64,000 nt of DNA, from the NCBI GenBank assembly GCA_029263215.1, contig JAJCXY010000053.1, forward strand, positions 1-64,000. Reading direction: 5' to 3'. Numbering within the stretch: position 1 is the stretch's first letter; every line of letters begins with the position of its first letter. The DNA is from Acidimicrobiales bacterium (GTDB lineage: Bacteria; Actinomycetota; Acidimicrobiia; Acidimicrobiales; Aldehydirespiratoraceae). Under the pieces are notes generated by a model. It made no database searches. It was given only the letters and a program-made list of their open reading frames with translations, and had not been told where the DNA came from. Positions 46,105 through 56,479 of this stretch are shown one piece after another. The translations under genes were made by a program, and so were the position numbers.

Positions 46105-47193
46105 ATGAGCAAGGCTGACGAGTCCATGATCGAAAGCGTCGCCGTGCTCGGCCTCGGAAAGGTGGGGATGCTCGCCGCCGAGCTCTTGAAGAGCGCCGGC
46201 TTCGCGGTCATCGGGCACGACCAGAGGACGGTGAGAGCGGCGCCCGGCATCGATGTGAGAGCCACCGACGTGTCCGATGCCGCAGCCCTGCGTTCGGAGT
46301 TGAAGTCGGTCGACGCGGTGCTGTCGTGTCTGCCGTATCACCTCAATGTGGGGGTCGCCGAAGTTGCGAGCGAGCTGGGCATCCACTATTTCGATCTCAC
46401 AGAAGACGTGCCCACCACCCAGCGGATACGCGAACTGGCCGCCGATTCACGAGGACTCATGGCCCCTCAGTGTGGGCTTGCGCCGGGGTTCGTGGGCATC
46501 GTCGCGGCATCGCAGATCGAGATGTTCGACCACTGCCGGTCGCTTCGAATGCGGGTGGGTGCCCTTCCCCAGCACCCCACCGGCCTCATGGGCTACGCCT
46601 TCAACTGGTCGCCCGAGGGCGTGGTCAACGAGTACCTCAACGACTGCGAGGTGATCGAGGAAGGCGTGCGCAAGTGGGTGTCGCCGATGGAGTGGCGCGA
46701 AACGATCTATGTCGACGGGATACAGCTGGAAGCGTTCACCACCTCGGGCGGGCTGGGCACGATGTGTGAGACCTATCTCGGCCGGGTCGACAACATCGAC
46801 TACAAGACCATGCGCTACCCGGGCCACATGCGCCTCATGAACTTCTTCTTCCATGAGCTGTTGATGAGAGAGCGACGCGAGTTGGCCGGTGAGATCCTCA
46901 CCAACGCCAAGCCACCGGTCGACGACGATGTCGTCTACATCCATGTGGCGGCCGAGGGCCGTATCGACGGTCAGCTCACCCGCCACGAGTACGTGCGGGC
47001 CTTCACTTCCCGGGTGATCGCGGGGGAGAGCCGCACCGCCATTGCCTGGACCACGGCGGGATCTGTGGCCGCGATCATCGAGATGGTGAATCACGGCCGA
47101 CTTCCCCGTCAGGGCTTCCTGAAGCAGGAAGATGTTCCCTTCGATGCCTTCCTGGCCACTACCACCGGAAAGCTCTTCGAAGCCACGGCCTGA
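46105..47193 (+). CDS. Saccharopine dehydrogenase family protein
   Basis: SVAVLGLGKVGMLAAELLKSAGFAVIGHDQRT, GLMAPQCGLAPGFVGIVAASQIEMFD, FNWSPEGVVNEYLNDCEVIEEG. Confidence 0.85.
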   Translation: MSKADESMIESVAVLGLGKVGMLAAELLKSAGFAVIGHDQRTVRAAPGIDVRATDVSDAAALRSELKSVDAVLSCLPYHLNVGVAEVASELGIHYFDLTEDVPTTQRIRELAADSRGLMAPQCGLAPGFVGIVAASQIEMFDHCRSLRMRVGALPQHPTGLMGYAFNWSPEGVVNEYLNDCEVIEEGVRKWVSPMEWRETIYVDGIQLEAFTTSGGLGTMCETYLGRVDNIDYKTMRYPGHMRLMNFFFHELLMRERRELAGEILTNAKPPVDDDVVYIHVAAEGRIDGQLTRHEYVRAFTSRVIAGESRTAIAWTTAGSVAAIIEMVNHGRLPRQGFLKQEDVPFDAFLATTTGKLFEATA

Positions 47194-47201
47194 TCGCCGG
47201 A

Positions 47202-48041
47202 TCAGCCGAGGAGATCGGGGCAAGCCTTCTGAAGGCCGGCCCAGACGCCGGCGGGTGCCAGCCACTCAGGGTCGGACCGATAGATTTCGGCGATGGCCTC
47301 GGCATGGTCGAGTTGCTCAGCCGCCCGCACCAGCACGCTGGTAGAGATGGGCGCGGTCACTCCGCCCGATCGAGCATGTCGGAGATTCTCGGGATCGAGA
47401 ATCTGGTGGCTGAGACTGGATTCGATCTGGCGACTGCAGCGGCACGGATTGGTCTCGCTGACCAGGCCGCACCGACCGGAGATGATCTGACGCATGGTCT
47501 TGCGGGCCCGGGCCAGCCGCTGACGAAAAGCGGCGGGGCTGATATCGAGGATCTCGGCCCCTTCACGGTCGGGCATCCCCAGAAGGTCGCCGAGGAGGTA
47601 TGCGATCCGCAGATCACGCGAGAGGCACAGCAGCATCCCGTAAGTACACGAAATCCGGACGTCGCCGCACAGCAGCTTGTATTCCGCCTCGCCGGAGGCG
47701 TCGTAGTCGTGGGTGGCGAGGTTGCGGTCGAGCCATCCCCCGAATGCCTCGCTTCCCTGCACCGACGACTCGATGGCGCGACGCCGCGACCGCACCAGGT
47801 GGCGCGATGCAATGGTGTACACCCAGGTGGTGAGCTTGGAGCGGCCTTCGAATGAGCCGAGATTGGTGACCACCTTCACCAGGATCTCCTGGGTGGCGTC
47901 TTCGGCATCTTCAGGCGTCGAAAAGAAGCGCAGAGCCAGGCGGTAGACCATGTGCTGGAGCTCGCGGCAGAGCGACTCCAGGGCGTCGCGATCGCCCCGG
48001 GTCGCCTGCTCGGCCAGCTGTTCGAGTGTCGGCTCAGCCAA
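47202..48041 (-). CDS. ECF-type sigma factor with Cys-rich C-terminal extension
   Basis: TPEDAEDATQEILVKVVTNLGSFEGRSKLTTWVYTIASRHLVRSRR, GAEILDISPAAFRQRLARARKTMRQIISGRCGLVSETNPCRCSRQIESS. Confidence 0.85.
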   Translation of the reverse strand: MAEPTLEQLAEQATRGDRDALESLCRELQHMVYRLALRFFSTPEDAEDATQEILVKVVTNLGSFEGRSKLTTWVYTIASRHLVRSRRRAIESSVQGSEAFGGWLDRNLATHDYDASGEAEYKLLCGDVRISCTYGMLLCLSRDLRIAYLLGDLLGMPDREGAEILDISPAAFRQRLARARKTMRQIISGRCGLVSETNPCRCSRQIESSLSHQILDPENLRHARSGGVTAPISTSVLVRAAEQLDHAEAIAEIYRSDPEWLAPAGVWAGLQKACPDLLG

Positions 48042-48339
48042 CGGGCACTACCCGGTCGGCCACTTCACCGTGGTCCATCCCGATCACTTCCTCGATCAAG
48101 CCGAACATCTTCTGGCAGCCGGGATGCTCGGGCACGATGGTGAGAGCCCGGTCGGCGTCTTCTCGCGTTTCCCACTCGACCACATCGAGCCAGGTCTTCT
48201 CGTCGAGTCGCAGGAGCCAGAGCTGGATGAACCCGGGGCAGTGTTCCTTCAGTTCCGCGGCCATGGCGGGACGGGCGGCCAACAGTTCGTCGGTGCGGGT
48301 CGGATCGACGGTGAAGCGGGCAAGTTCGAATGTGGTCAT
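48034..48339 (-). CDS. Antibiotic-biosynthesis-monooxygenase-fold (ABM) small protein
   Basis: TTFELARFTVDPTRTDELLAARPAMAAELKEHCPGFIQLWLLRLDEKTWLDVVEWETREDADRAL; stop overlaps sigma factor start. Confidence 0.65.
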   Translation of the reverse strand: MTTFELARFTVDPTRTDELLAARPAMAAELKEHCPGFIQLWLLRLDEKTWLDVVEWETREDADRALTIVPEHPGCQKMFGLIEEVIGMDHGEVADRVVPVG

Positions 48340-48507
48340 GATTCTCCTCTACAGACCGGATTGTTCCGGCTGATAGATGAGAGGCACTTCACCCATCGAG
48401 TGTGACACGAAGATGCCAGATTTCTTCGGGGTAGGGGGGCTAACCCCACCACAGATTGACGGGACTGCTCCATTTCGTCGACACCGACGCTGCTCAACGA
48501 TTGGGGT

Positions 48508-49263
48508 ATGACGACCGAAACTCTGATCCCTCCGACAAACCCACTCGTAATCCCTGGAGCACCGACCGCTGCGTTCGCTCCCGAGGTGATGCTGGAAGCA
48601 CGCGATCTCACCCGGGTCTGGGGAAAGGGTGATGCGGCCCAGACCGCCGTCGACGGGGTCGACCTGGCCCTCGGCCGGGGCGAAGTGGTCGCCCTGGTGG
48701 GCCCTTCGGGCTCGGGGAAGTCAACCCTCGGCGGACTCCTCGCCGGAATCGATCGGCCCACCGCGGGCTCGATCGTGGCCGCCGGCACTCGCATCGATCA
48801 GCTCGACGATGATGAGCTCGCCCACTGGAGAGGTCGTCATGTGGGAATCGTGTTTCAGGACTATCACCTCCTGCCCACCCTCACGGCATCTGAAAACGTC
48901 GAGCTGGCGCTGAAGCTCAACGGTCAGCGGCGCGGTCGCCGAGCCGCCGCCAAGGCCGCCCTGTACGAGGTGGGTCTGGCCGAGAAGACCCATCGGCTCC
49001 CGAGCCAGCTCTCGGGCGGAGAGCAACAGAGGGTTGCCATTGCCCGAGCCGTTGCGGTGCAGCCCGACCTGTTGGTGGCCGACGAGCCCACCGGCAGCCT
49101 CGACCGAGCCACCGGTGAGGCCGTATTCGGCCAGCTACTCGAGCTGAGGGCGACCGGCACCACAATCGTGTTCATCACCCATGATGACGAGCTGGCCAGA
49201 GTGGCCGACCGTGTCGTGCGAATGGTCGATGGACGGATCCTCCCCGAGGCGGTGGCGTCGTGA
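48508..49263 (+). CDS. ABC transporter ATP-binding protein (LolD/MacB class)
   Basis: Walker A GPSGSGKST, LSGGEQQRVAIARA, Walker B LLVADEPTGSLD. Confidence 0.92.
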   Translation: MTTETLIPPTNPLVIPGAPTAAFAPEVMLEARDLTRVWGKGDAAQTAVDGVDLALGRGEVVALVGPSGSGKSTLGGLLAGIDRPTAGSIVAAGTRIDQLDDDELAHWRGRHVGIVFQDYHLLPTLTASENVELALKLNGQRRGRRAAAKAALYEVGLAEKTHRLPSQLSGGEQQRVAIARAVAVQPDLLVADEPTGSLDRATGEAVFGQLLELRATGTTIVFITHDDELARVADRVVRMVDGRILPEAVAS

Positions 49264-51455
49264 CATGGCTCACCCGCTCGTTGCGCCGAGCGCCGGCACG
49301 GATAGTCGCCAGCGTCTTGGCAATCGCCCTCGCTGTCGGGGCGATCGGCGTGTTCGCGGTGCCAGGGGTCGCCGCCGGCACCCTGAGAGATCTGGCGGCT
49401 GAGGACCACCTCGCCCATGTGGCAGCCGACGTCACCCTCATCGATGACATCGAAGCGATCGTGATCCCCGGGGCCGAGCTGATCGAAGGACGGATCTCCA
49501 GGACCGTTGCCACCGATGATGGAAGCATCCGCATGATCGGCGTCGACTTCGCCGATCAGAGCATCAACATCGTCGAGCCCGATCTGGGCCGACTCCCTGG
49601 TTCCGGGGAGGTGCTGGTGAGCGAGGGTGTGGCCGAGATCGGCGAAAGCCTGACCCTTGGCGACGCATCGTTGGAAGTCGTGGGTATCGGTACCACCACC
49701 TGGTGGACGGCGGACGACGTCGCCTACACCGAACTCTCGACGGCCCGGTCGATCTCCGGGTTCGACGGAGCAAACCGGATCCTGGTCCGTATGACAGACT
49801 CCGGCGCCGACAATCTCGACCTCGCGGTGAAAGACCTTCGCTCCTCGCTGAACGATCAGGACGCGAACTATCTCTCGTTCCCAACCACCGTTCCCGACGG
49901 CCGGCATCCGATCGAGGGGGATCTTGTCCAGATCTCAACCATGATCGGTCTGCTCGGTGTGGTGGCCGGCGTGGTGGCCTTGACCCTTCTCGCATCCACG
50001 ACGAACACCCTGATCACCGAACGCACCCGTGAGGTGGCGGTGATGCGGGCCCTCGGCGGTGCCCGACGTCCGCTGCGACGCCGGCTACGCCGGATGGCGC
50101 TCGGCATTGCCGCAGTCGGGGCGCTGATCGGTATCCCCCTGGGGATCGTGGTCGCCAATGTCGTGGCCCGCATGATCCTCACCCAGTTCGTGGGGATCAC
50201 GCCCGGCGTCGCGGTGAGCGGCACGGTGATTGCAGCCAGCTTGGCCTTCGCCATGGTCGGCGCTCGTCTGGTGGCGGGAAGAGCAGCCCGTCGGGTCACC
50301 AAGCTCCCCCTCGCCGATGCCCTTCGGGATCGGGAAGGGTCTCCCTTTGGGGGCCGTTGGACCAATCGCCTTCTCGCCCGAATCCCCACCGGTGGTCTGT
50401 TCGAGCGGATGGCTCTACGGGCCGGCGCTCACCGTCGAGCCCGCACCACCGCGGTGGTGGTGCAGCTCGCGTCCGGTGTGGCCGCGGTGGTAGCGGTCGC
50501 CAGTCTGGGCTCTTCGATTGCGGTCTTCAACACGGCCCAACTAGATCCGTGGACATGGCAGAGCGGTGCCCAGGCGGTTGATGCAGGATTGCCCTTCGAT
50601 GCCTCGCTCGCTGATGGTGACGCCACCATCGAACCGGTGATCGTCGAGTTCGGTGACGTCGGCGACTGGGAGGTGTCGATCTATGGACTCGCGGCCGACA
50701 CGGTCATGATCGATCGTGCCGTCAGAGATGGAGAGTGGTTGGACGGGAGTCGAGGCGCGGTCGTGTCGGCCGGCTTTGCCGCCGCCGAGGGCATTGAGGT
50801 CGGCAGCACCCTGGAGGTGGTGCTGGCTTCCGGGGTGAGCGAATACGAGGTACAGGGCCTGCATCCGAGCCGGGGCCGCGACGTCTACATTCCGACCGAT
50901 GTTCTGGCGGCTGACCTTGGCGCAGAGGGCCGGGCCAACGCTTTCTGGTCGACCGGCACCGCAGACCAGCTCGATCTGGCCTTGCCCGTGACAGTCGATG
51001 TGTTCACGCTCGACGGTCTGTTCGCTGAGGACGCCGCCGCCCGTGATCTCATCGCTCAGGTGTTCTGGGTGATCGGCCTGATCGTGGTGAGTGTGGCCGT
51101 CCTCGGTGTGAGTTCGGCCATGGCTGTCAACCTCTATGAACGACGCCATGAACTCGCTACCTTCCAGGCCATCGGTGGACAGAAGCATCAACTGCGACGG
51201 ATTCTGATCACAGAGTTGGTGCCTCTGGCCCTTGTCGCCTCCGCGTTGGGTGTGGTTGCGGGCTGGTACGGAGCGGTCGGGATAATCGGCTTCTTCGAGT
51301 CGGTGAATGCGGTGGAGATCGGAACGGTCTTCGCGACCGGCAGCGTGCCGCTGGCAGTGGCGGGAGCCGTCGCGGCGGTGAGCCTCATCGGAGTGGCCGC
51401 GGCCCGCCAGGCCTCCAGGCGACCGGTGGGCCTTACGTTGAGGGGTGCAGCATGA
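49260..51455 (+). CDS. ABC transporter permease (FtsX-like)
   Basis: Repeated FtsX modules (TLLASTTNTLITERTREVAVMRALGGARRPLRRRL; MAVNLYERRHELATFQAIGGQKHQLRRILI). Confidence 0.88.
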   Translation: MTWLTRSLRRAPARIVASVLAIALAVGAIGVFAVPGVAAGTLRDLAAEDHLAHVAADVTLIDDIEAIVIPGAELIEGRISRTVATDDGSIRMIGVDFADQSINIVEPDLGRLPGSGEVLVSEGVAEIGESLTLGDASLEVVGIGTTTWWTADDVAYTELSTARSISGFDGANRILVRMTDSGADNLDLAVKDLRSSLNDQDANYLSFPTTVPDGRHPIEGDLVQISTMIGLLGVVAGVVALTLLASTTNTLITERTREVAVMRALGGARRPLRRRLRRMALGIAAVGALIGIPLGIVVANVVARMILTQFVGITPGVAVSGTVIAASLAFAMVGARLVAGRAARRVTKLPLADALRDREGSPFGGRWTNRLLARIPTGGLFERMALRAGAHRRARTTAVVVQLASGVAAVVAVASLGSSIAVFNTAQLDPWTWQSGAQAVDAGLPFDASLADGDATIEPVIVEFGDVGDWEVSIYGLAADTVMIDRAVRDGEWLDGSRGAVVSAGFAAAEGIEVGSTLEVVLASGVSEYEVQGLHPSRGRDVYIPTDVLAADLGAEGRANAFWSTGTADQLDLALPVTVDVFTLDGLFAEDAAARDLIAQVFWVIGLIVVSVAVLGVSSAMAVNLYERRHELATFQAIGGQKHQLRRILITELVPLALVASALGVVAGWYGAVGIIGFFESVNAVEIGTVFATGSVPLAVAGAVAAVSLIGVAAARQASRRPVGLTLRGAA

Positions 51456-52750
51456 CGATCACAGCCCCGGTAGGCGAGACTGTCGAGGTGACCGTGTCGC
51501 CCGCCCTACCGCCTGCTTCGACGCAGCCCGATTGGGGCGACTGGCGATCGGTGGTCGGCTGGTGGTTCGGCCCACTGGTACGCCCGGCCACCTGGGCTGC
51601 CGCTGGCTATCTGACGGCCGGTTTCTTCGCCTCGATGTTGTGGCTTGCCGTTGTGATCGTCTTGCTGGCGATATCGATCCCACTCGTGATCGTGCTGATC
51701 GGTCTGCCTCTGAGTTGGTTGGCGTTCGCGGCGATTGATGCCATCGCCAGGGTCGAGAGGCGCCGGGCGCGTTGGCTCAGTGTGGAAATCGGCCCCCGCC
51801 GCAGACTGGTCGCCGAGGGTAGGTGGCCGAGGTTGACGGTGAGGCTTCGTGATCCGGCCCGGTGGCGTCAGGCCGGCTTCCTCTTCTCGGGGTTCTTCGT
51901 TGCCATGATCTTCTTCAGTCTCGCCCTGGCGGCCTGGGTCCTCTCGGTCGCGGTGATCGGGGCGTACTTCGCGGGCGTAGGGGTCAGCACTCTCGGGCTG
52001 CAAGTCATCCTCAGTGTGATCATGCTCGGCGTGGCGCCCCGCCTCACCGTGGGGCTCGCCCACGGCTACGCCCGCGTCACCGCCTGGTTCCTCGGTCCCG
52101 ATCAGATGATGGTGATGCGACAGCGGGTCGACACCCTGGCGGGCCATCGCCAGGAGATCCTCGATGCGGTGGCCGATGAGCGGCGTCGGATCGAGCGCAA
52201 CCTCCACGACGGCGTGCAGCAGCGGTTGGTGGCTCTGGGAATCGATCTGGGCCTGGCCTCGTCGAAGCTCCCCGAAGACGCTGCCGCGGCAAAGGTGCTG
52301 GTCGACGCGGCGCGTGAGAAGGCCCGCACGTCGATCGGTGAGCTGAGGGTCATCGGCCGAGGCCTGCACCCGGCGATCCTCGAAGATCGTGGTCTCGATG
52401 CCGCTCTGTCTGCGGTGGTTTCCGACTCCGTGGTGCCGATAGCTCTCAACATTCCGGCTGGCCTACGCGTGCCGGTGGATGTGGAGGAGACGGCGTACTT
52501 CGTGGCGTCGGAGGCCATCAGCAACATCATGAAGCACAGCCGGGCCCGGGCGGCATCGATCCTGGTGAGCGACGATGGCCACAGTCTCATCATGTCGATC
52601 CACGACGACGGCACGGGTGGAGCCGATATGGCGCACGGCTCCGGACTGGTCGGCCTGGCGGCGCGGGTGCATGGCATCGACGGACGATTCGACGTGGTCT
52701 CGCCCTCCGGCGGACCCACCACGATCAGTGTGGAGCTTCCCTATGGCTGA
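51452..52750 (+). CDS. Sensor histidine kinase (NarL-type partner, HisKA_3)
   Basis: Several TM helices, then DERRRIERNLHDGVQQRLVALGIDLGLA, ETAYFVASEAISNIMKHSRA, GSGLVGLAARVHGIDGRF. Confidence 0.9.
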   Translation: MTITAPVGETVEVTVSPALPPASTQPDWGDWRSVVGWWFGPLVRPATWAAAGYLTAGFFASMLWLAVVIVLLAISIPLVIVLIGLPLSWLAFAAIDAIARVERRRARWLSVEIGPRRRLVAEGRWPRLTVRLRDPARWRQAGFLFSGFFVAMIFFSLALAAWVLSVAVIGAYFAGVGVSTLGLQVILSVIMLGVAPRLTVGLAHGYARVTAWFLGPDQMMVMRQRVDTLAGHRQEILDAVADERRRIERNLHDGVQQRLVALGIDLGLASSKLPEDAAAAKVLVDAAREKARTSIGELRVIGRGLHPAILEDRGLDAALSAVVSDSVVPIALNIPAGLRVPVDVEETAYFVASEAISNIMKHSRARAASILVSDDGHSLIMSIHDDGTGGADMAHGSGLVGLAARVHGIDGRFDVVSPSGGPTTISVELPYG

Positions 52751-53408
52751 CCGCCCTCTGAGCGTGGTGATCGCCGATGATTCGGTGCTGCTGCGCGATG
52801 GCTTGGTTCGCCTGGTCGAGGACGCAGGTATCGAGGTGCTGGCTGCAGTCGGCGATGCCGAGAAGCTGCTTGCGGCGTTGGACGAGCAGCTGCCCGATCT
52901 CGTTGTGGTCGACGTCAGAATGCCCCCGACCCACACCGACGAAGGTTTGAGGGCGGCCCTGCAGATCCGCCGAAATCACCCTGGCGTGGCCGTGCTGGTG
53001 CTGAGCCAGTACGTCGAGGAGCGCTACGCATCCGAGCTCTTGGCCGGGGATGCGGGCGGTGTCGGGTACCTCCTGAAGGACCGAGTGGTCGATGTGGAGG
53101 ACTTCGTCGCATCGCTGTATCGGCTAGCGGCCGGTGGCAGCGCAGTCGATGCCGAGGTTGTACGCCAGATGTTGGCCCGGAGTCAGCGCAAGGCGGAGCT
53201 CGAGCGGCTCACGCTCCGAGAAAGGGAGGTTCTCGAGGCGATGGCCGAGGGCCTGTCCAACGCCGGGATCGGCAAGAAACTGGTGATCAGCGGGGGAGCG
53301 GTCGAGAAACACATCAGCAATGTGTTCCAGAAGTTGGATCTTGAACCGACGGATGCTGCTCACCGCCGGGTGCTGGCCGTCCTCGCCCATCTCGGACGCG
53401 TCGACTGA
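52743..53408 (+). CDS. LuxR/NarL-family response regulator
   Basis: VVIADDSVLLRDGLVRL, VVDVRMPPTHTDEGL, LTLREREVLEAMAEGLSNAGIGKKLVISGGAVEKHISNVFQKL. Confidence 0.92.
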   Translation: MADRPLSVVIADDSVLLRDGLVRLVEDAGIEVLAAVGDAEKLLAALDEQLPDLVVVDVRMPPTHTDEGLRAALQIRRNHPGVAVLVLSQYVEERYASELLAGDAGGVGYLLKDRVVDVEDFVASLYRLAAGGSAVDAEVVRQMLARSQRKAELERLTLREREVLEAMAEGLSNAGIGKKLVISGGAVEKHISNVFQKLDLEPTDAAHRRVLAVLAHLGRVD

Positions 53409-53423
53409 ACGGCGACGCCGTGA

Positions 53424-54065
53424 TCAGAGCGCGATGTCGGTGATCACTATGGCCCGCTCGGGATTGACCCGTCCCGCCGGGATGCTGTGATCGCCGGCCA
53501 CCAGCCTTCGCAGCATGTCGCGCTTGTGTTCACCGCTGACGACCCACACGATTTCCGCGGCCTTATCGAGGGTGGTGTAGGTGAGCGTCATCCGCACTCG
53601 ACCGAGGTAGGCGTCGGTGAGCGAGACCGAGCAGTCGTGTTCTTCGAGGACAGGGTCGTCGGGGGCCAGCGAAGCAGTGTGTCCGTCGTCGCCGAGCCCG
53701 AGGTGAACGAGGTCGAGAACCTCGGGCAGTTGATCGCCATAGCGGTAGGCGCCGGCCCAGATGTCGTCGTCGTCGACCGGCATCGGGTGAAGCTCGGCCG
53801 GCACTCGAGAAGTGAGTGCCTCGTGGAGGTGGGTGAGGTTGCGGTCGGTGTGGCCTCGGGGGGCCACCCGCTCGTCGACCTGGAAGATGTCGACGCGGTC
53901 CCAGGCGAGATCGGCCCGGGACAGCTCCTCGAATACGGCCCACGGCGTGCGGCCACCACTCAGGGCCATCGAGAAGCGGCGGCCGTCGGTCGTGCCCCGC
54001 CTCACCCGGTCGATGAGGAACTCGGCTGCCGCGCCGCCCACATCGGAGACGGTTCTGACCTTCAT
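53424..54065 (-). CDS. pgl: 6-phosphogluconolactonase
   Basis: SMALSGGRTPWAVFEELSRADLAWDRVDIFQVDERVAPRGHTDRNLTHLHEAL, LGLGDDGHTASLAPDD. Confidence 0.88.
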   Translation of the reverse strand: MKVRTVSDVGGAAAEFLIDRVRRGTTDGRRFSMALSGGRTPWAVFEELSRADLAWDRVDIFQVDERVAPRGHTDRNLTHLHEALTSRVPAELHPMPVDDDDIWAGAYRYGDQLPEVLDLVHLGLGDDGHTASLAPDDPVLEEHDCSVSLTDAYLGRVRMTLTYTTLDKAAEIVWVVSGEHKRDMLRRLVAGDHSIPAGRVNPERAIVITDIAL

Positions 54066-55456
54066 CAGGCGAGCGCCCCGATGTCGTGCCACCCTCCCGG
54101 GGGATCGACGAGTCCGTCGGCGGACGGGCCCCATTCATCCCGCCGGTGGATCTCGACGGGTGGTCGATCCTCGAGCACGGGATCGACGATGCGCCAGGCC
54201 GACTCGACCCCGTCTTGGCGAGCGAACAGGCGCTGGTCGCCTTCGAGAGCGTCTTCGAGCAGCCTCTCGTAGGGATCGGCACTGGCTGCGTCGCTGTCGT
54301 CGGCCACGACCTTCAAGGGCACCGATCGGCTGAGCAGGGCGTCGCCGGGCCGCTTGGCCTGCATCACCATCGTGATGCAGTCGTCGGGCTTCATCCGCAT
54401 GCGGAGATGGTTGGGGTGCGGCGCGCACTCGGGGTCGGCGAACAAGAGTTGGGGTGGCCGCTTGAACTCGATGATCGCCTCGGTGACCGTGCCGGGCATC
54501 GACTTTCCGGCGCGGATGTACCAGGGCACACCGGACCAGCGCCACGAGTCGATCTCGGTGCGCAGCGCCACGTAGGTCTCGGTGTCGCTGTCGGCGGCCA
54601 CGCCCTCCTCGTCGCGATAACCGTCGTATTGGCCGCGCACCATGGCCTCCGGGCTGAACGGCCGCATGGCGGTGAGCACCTTCGCCCGCTCGTCGCGCAG
54701 GGCATCGGCGCCCTCAGAAACCGGTGGCTCCATGGCGAGCAGGGCCACCATCTGAAGTAGGTGATTCTGCACTACGTCCTTCAGAGCACCGACGCGGTCA
54801 TAGAACGACCCCCGGCCCTCGACCCCGAACGATTCGGCCATGGTGATCTGCACGTTGTCGATGTAGTGCCGGTTCCAGATGGGTTCGAGGATGCTGTTGG
54901 CGAAGCGATACACCATCAGGTTCTGAACCGGATCCTTACCGAGGAAGTGGTCGATGCGGAAGATCGCCGACTCGGGAAAGTGTCGGAGAAGGGTTCGGTT
55001 GAGTTCCTGGGCGCTGGCCAGATCACGTCCGAACGGCTTCTCCAGCACCACTCGGCCGTTGCGGTTGAGCCCGGAAGCGGCCAGCCCCTCCACCACATCG
55101 CCGAACAGCGAAGGAGGAATGGCGAGATAGGAAACCGGCAGAGAGGCCGCGCCGACATCGACCGCCAGGCGACTGAAGGTGTCGGGGTCGCGATAGTCGC
55201 CGGCCACATAGCGAAGCGACTTCGAGAGCTTGTCGAATGCAACCGGGTCGATGTCGACCCCGCGCCCGACGAGGGTGGAGCGAATGTGGTCGCCCAGCGC
55301 GTCAATCTCCCAGAGCGTGGACGCGACACCCACCACCACCGGTGGCAGCAGATCACGGGCCGCCAGGTTGTAGAGCGACGTGTAGAGCTTCTTGGTGGCG
55401 AGGTCGCCGGTGATTCCGAACAGCACCAGAGCATCGCCGTGTCCGCCTGGCATCAC
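54065..55456 (-). CDS. zwf: Glucose-6-phosphate 1-dehydrogenase
   Basis: [70 protein letters not shown]. Confidence 0.93.
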   Translation of the reverse strand: MMPGGHGDALVLFGITGDLATKKLYTSLYNLAARDLLPPVVVGVASTLWEIDALGDHIRSTLVGRGVDIDPVAFDKLSKSLRYVAGDYRDPDTFSRLAVDVGAASLPVSYLAIPPSLFGDVVEGLAASGLNRNGRVVLEKPFGRDLASAQELNRTLLRHFPESAIFRIDHFLGKDPVQNLMVYRFANSILEPIWNRHYIDNVQITMAESFGVEGRGSFYDRVGALKDVVQNHLLQMVALLAMEPPVSEGADALRDERAKVLTAMRPFSPEAMVRGQYDGYRDEEGVAADSDTETYVALRTEIDSWRWSGVPWYIRAGKSMPGTVTEAIIEFKRPPQLLFADPECAPHPNHLRMRMKPDDCITMVMQAKRPGDALLSRSVPLKVVADDSDAASADPYERLLEDALEGDQRLFARQDGVESAWRIVDPVLEDRPPVEIHRRDEWGPSADGLVDPPGGWHDIGALA

Positions 55457-56466
55457 GAGTGCTTCTCGTCGTGGCCACCGAACTGCTTTCGCATCGCCGA
55501 CAGGACACGGTCGGCGTAGTCGGATTCACCTCGCGAACTGAACCTCTCGTAGAGGGCGGCGGTGAGCACATGGGCGGGTACACCGGTGTCGACCGCGGCC
55601 TGAATGGTCCACCGCCCCTCTCCTGAATCGGAAACCCGACCCTCGAAGCCATCGAGATGGGGATCCTCGTTGAGTGCGGCAGCCGTGAGATCGAGAAGCC
55701 ACGATGCAACGACGCTCCCGCGCCGCCACACTTCGGTGACCTCCGGAATGTCGATGTCGTACTGATAGTGAGCGGGGTTGCGCAAGGGTGTGGTCTCCGC
55801 ATCGTGCTTGCGTGACTCCGAGCCGATCCCAGCGTGGCGCAGGATGTTGAGCCCCTCCGCGTACGCGGCCATTGCCCCGTATTCGATGCCGTTGTGCACC
55901 ATCTTCACCATGTGCCCGGCACCGGCGGGTCCGCAGTGCAGATAGCCGTTCTCGGAAGGCGTGGGAGCGCCCTCGCGGCCGGGAGTACGTTCGGCGGCCG
56001 CTACACCGGGGGCCAAGGCCAAGAAGATCGGATCGAGATGGGCAACGACGGGATCCTCCCCGCCGATCATCAGACAGAAACCCCTCTCGAGTCCGAAGAC
56101 CCCTCCGCTCGTGCCCACGTCGACATGATGGATGCCCACCTCGCTGAGATTCGCGGCCCGCTCGATGTCGTCGTGGTAGTGACTGTTGCCGCCGTCGATC
56201 ACGATGTCGTCGGGTTGCAGAACATCCACCACATCGGTGATGACCCGGCCCGTGAGCCCGGCCGGAACCATGATCCACACCGCTCTGGGCGCATCCAGCT
56301 TGTCGGCAAGATCCTGCAGCGAGGTGGCACCGACCGCTCCTTCGGCCGCGAGTTCTTCCACTGCCTCGGAGTGGATGTCGTACACGACACACTCGTGTCC
56401 GGCGGCCATCAGCCGACGTACCAGGTTCGCTCCCATCCTTCCCAGGCCGACCATTCCCAGTTGCAT
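55453..56466 (-). CDS. gnd: 6-phosphogluconate dehydrogenase, decarboxylating
   Basis: [72 protein letters not shown]. Confidence 0.92.
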   Translation of the reverse strand: MQLGMVGLGRMGANLVRRLMAAGHECVVYDIHSEAVEELAAEGAVGATSLQDLADKLDAPRAVWIMVPAGLTGRVITDVVDVLQPDDIVIDGGNSHYHDDIERAANLSEVGIHHVDVGTSGGVFGLERGFCLMIGGEDPVVAHLDPIFLALAPGVAAAERTPGREGAPTPSENGYLHCGPAGAGHMVKMVHNGIEYGAMAAYAEGLNILRHAGIGSESRKHDAETTPLRNPAHYQYDIDIPEVTEVWRRGSVVASWLLDLTAAALNEDPHLDGFEGRVSDSGEGRWTIQAAVDTGVPAHVLTAALYERFSSRGESDYADRVLSAMRKQFGGHDEKHS

Positions 56467-56479
56467 TGTTCGAGACCTC

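Noticed and set aside
40393-47193. Standard fermentative lysine (KamA-KamDE-Kdd-Kce-Kal) or textbook saccharopine pathway
   Set aside because: KamDE, Kce and Kal were not seen, nor a clear lysine-ketoglutarate reductase; the gene mix does not match either textbook pathway.
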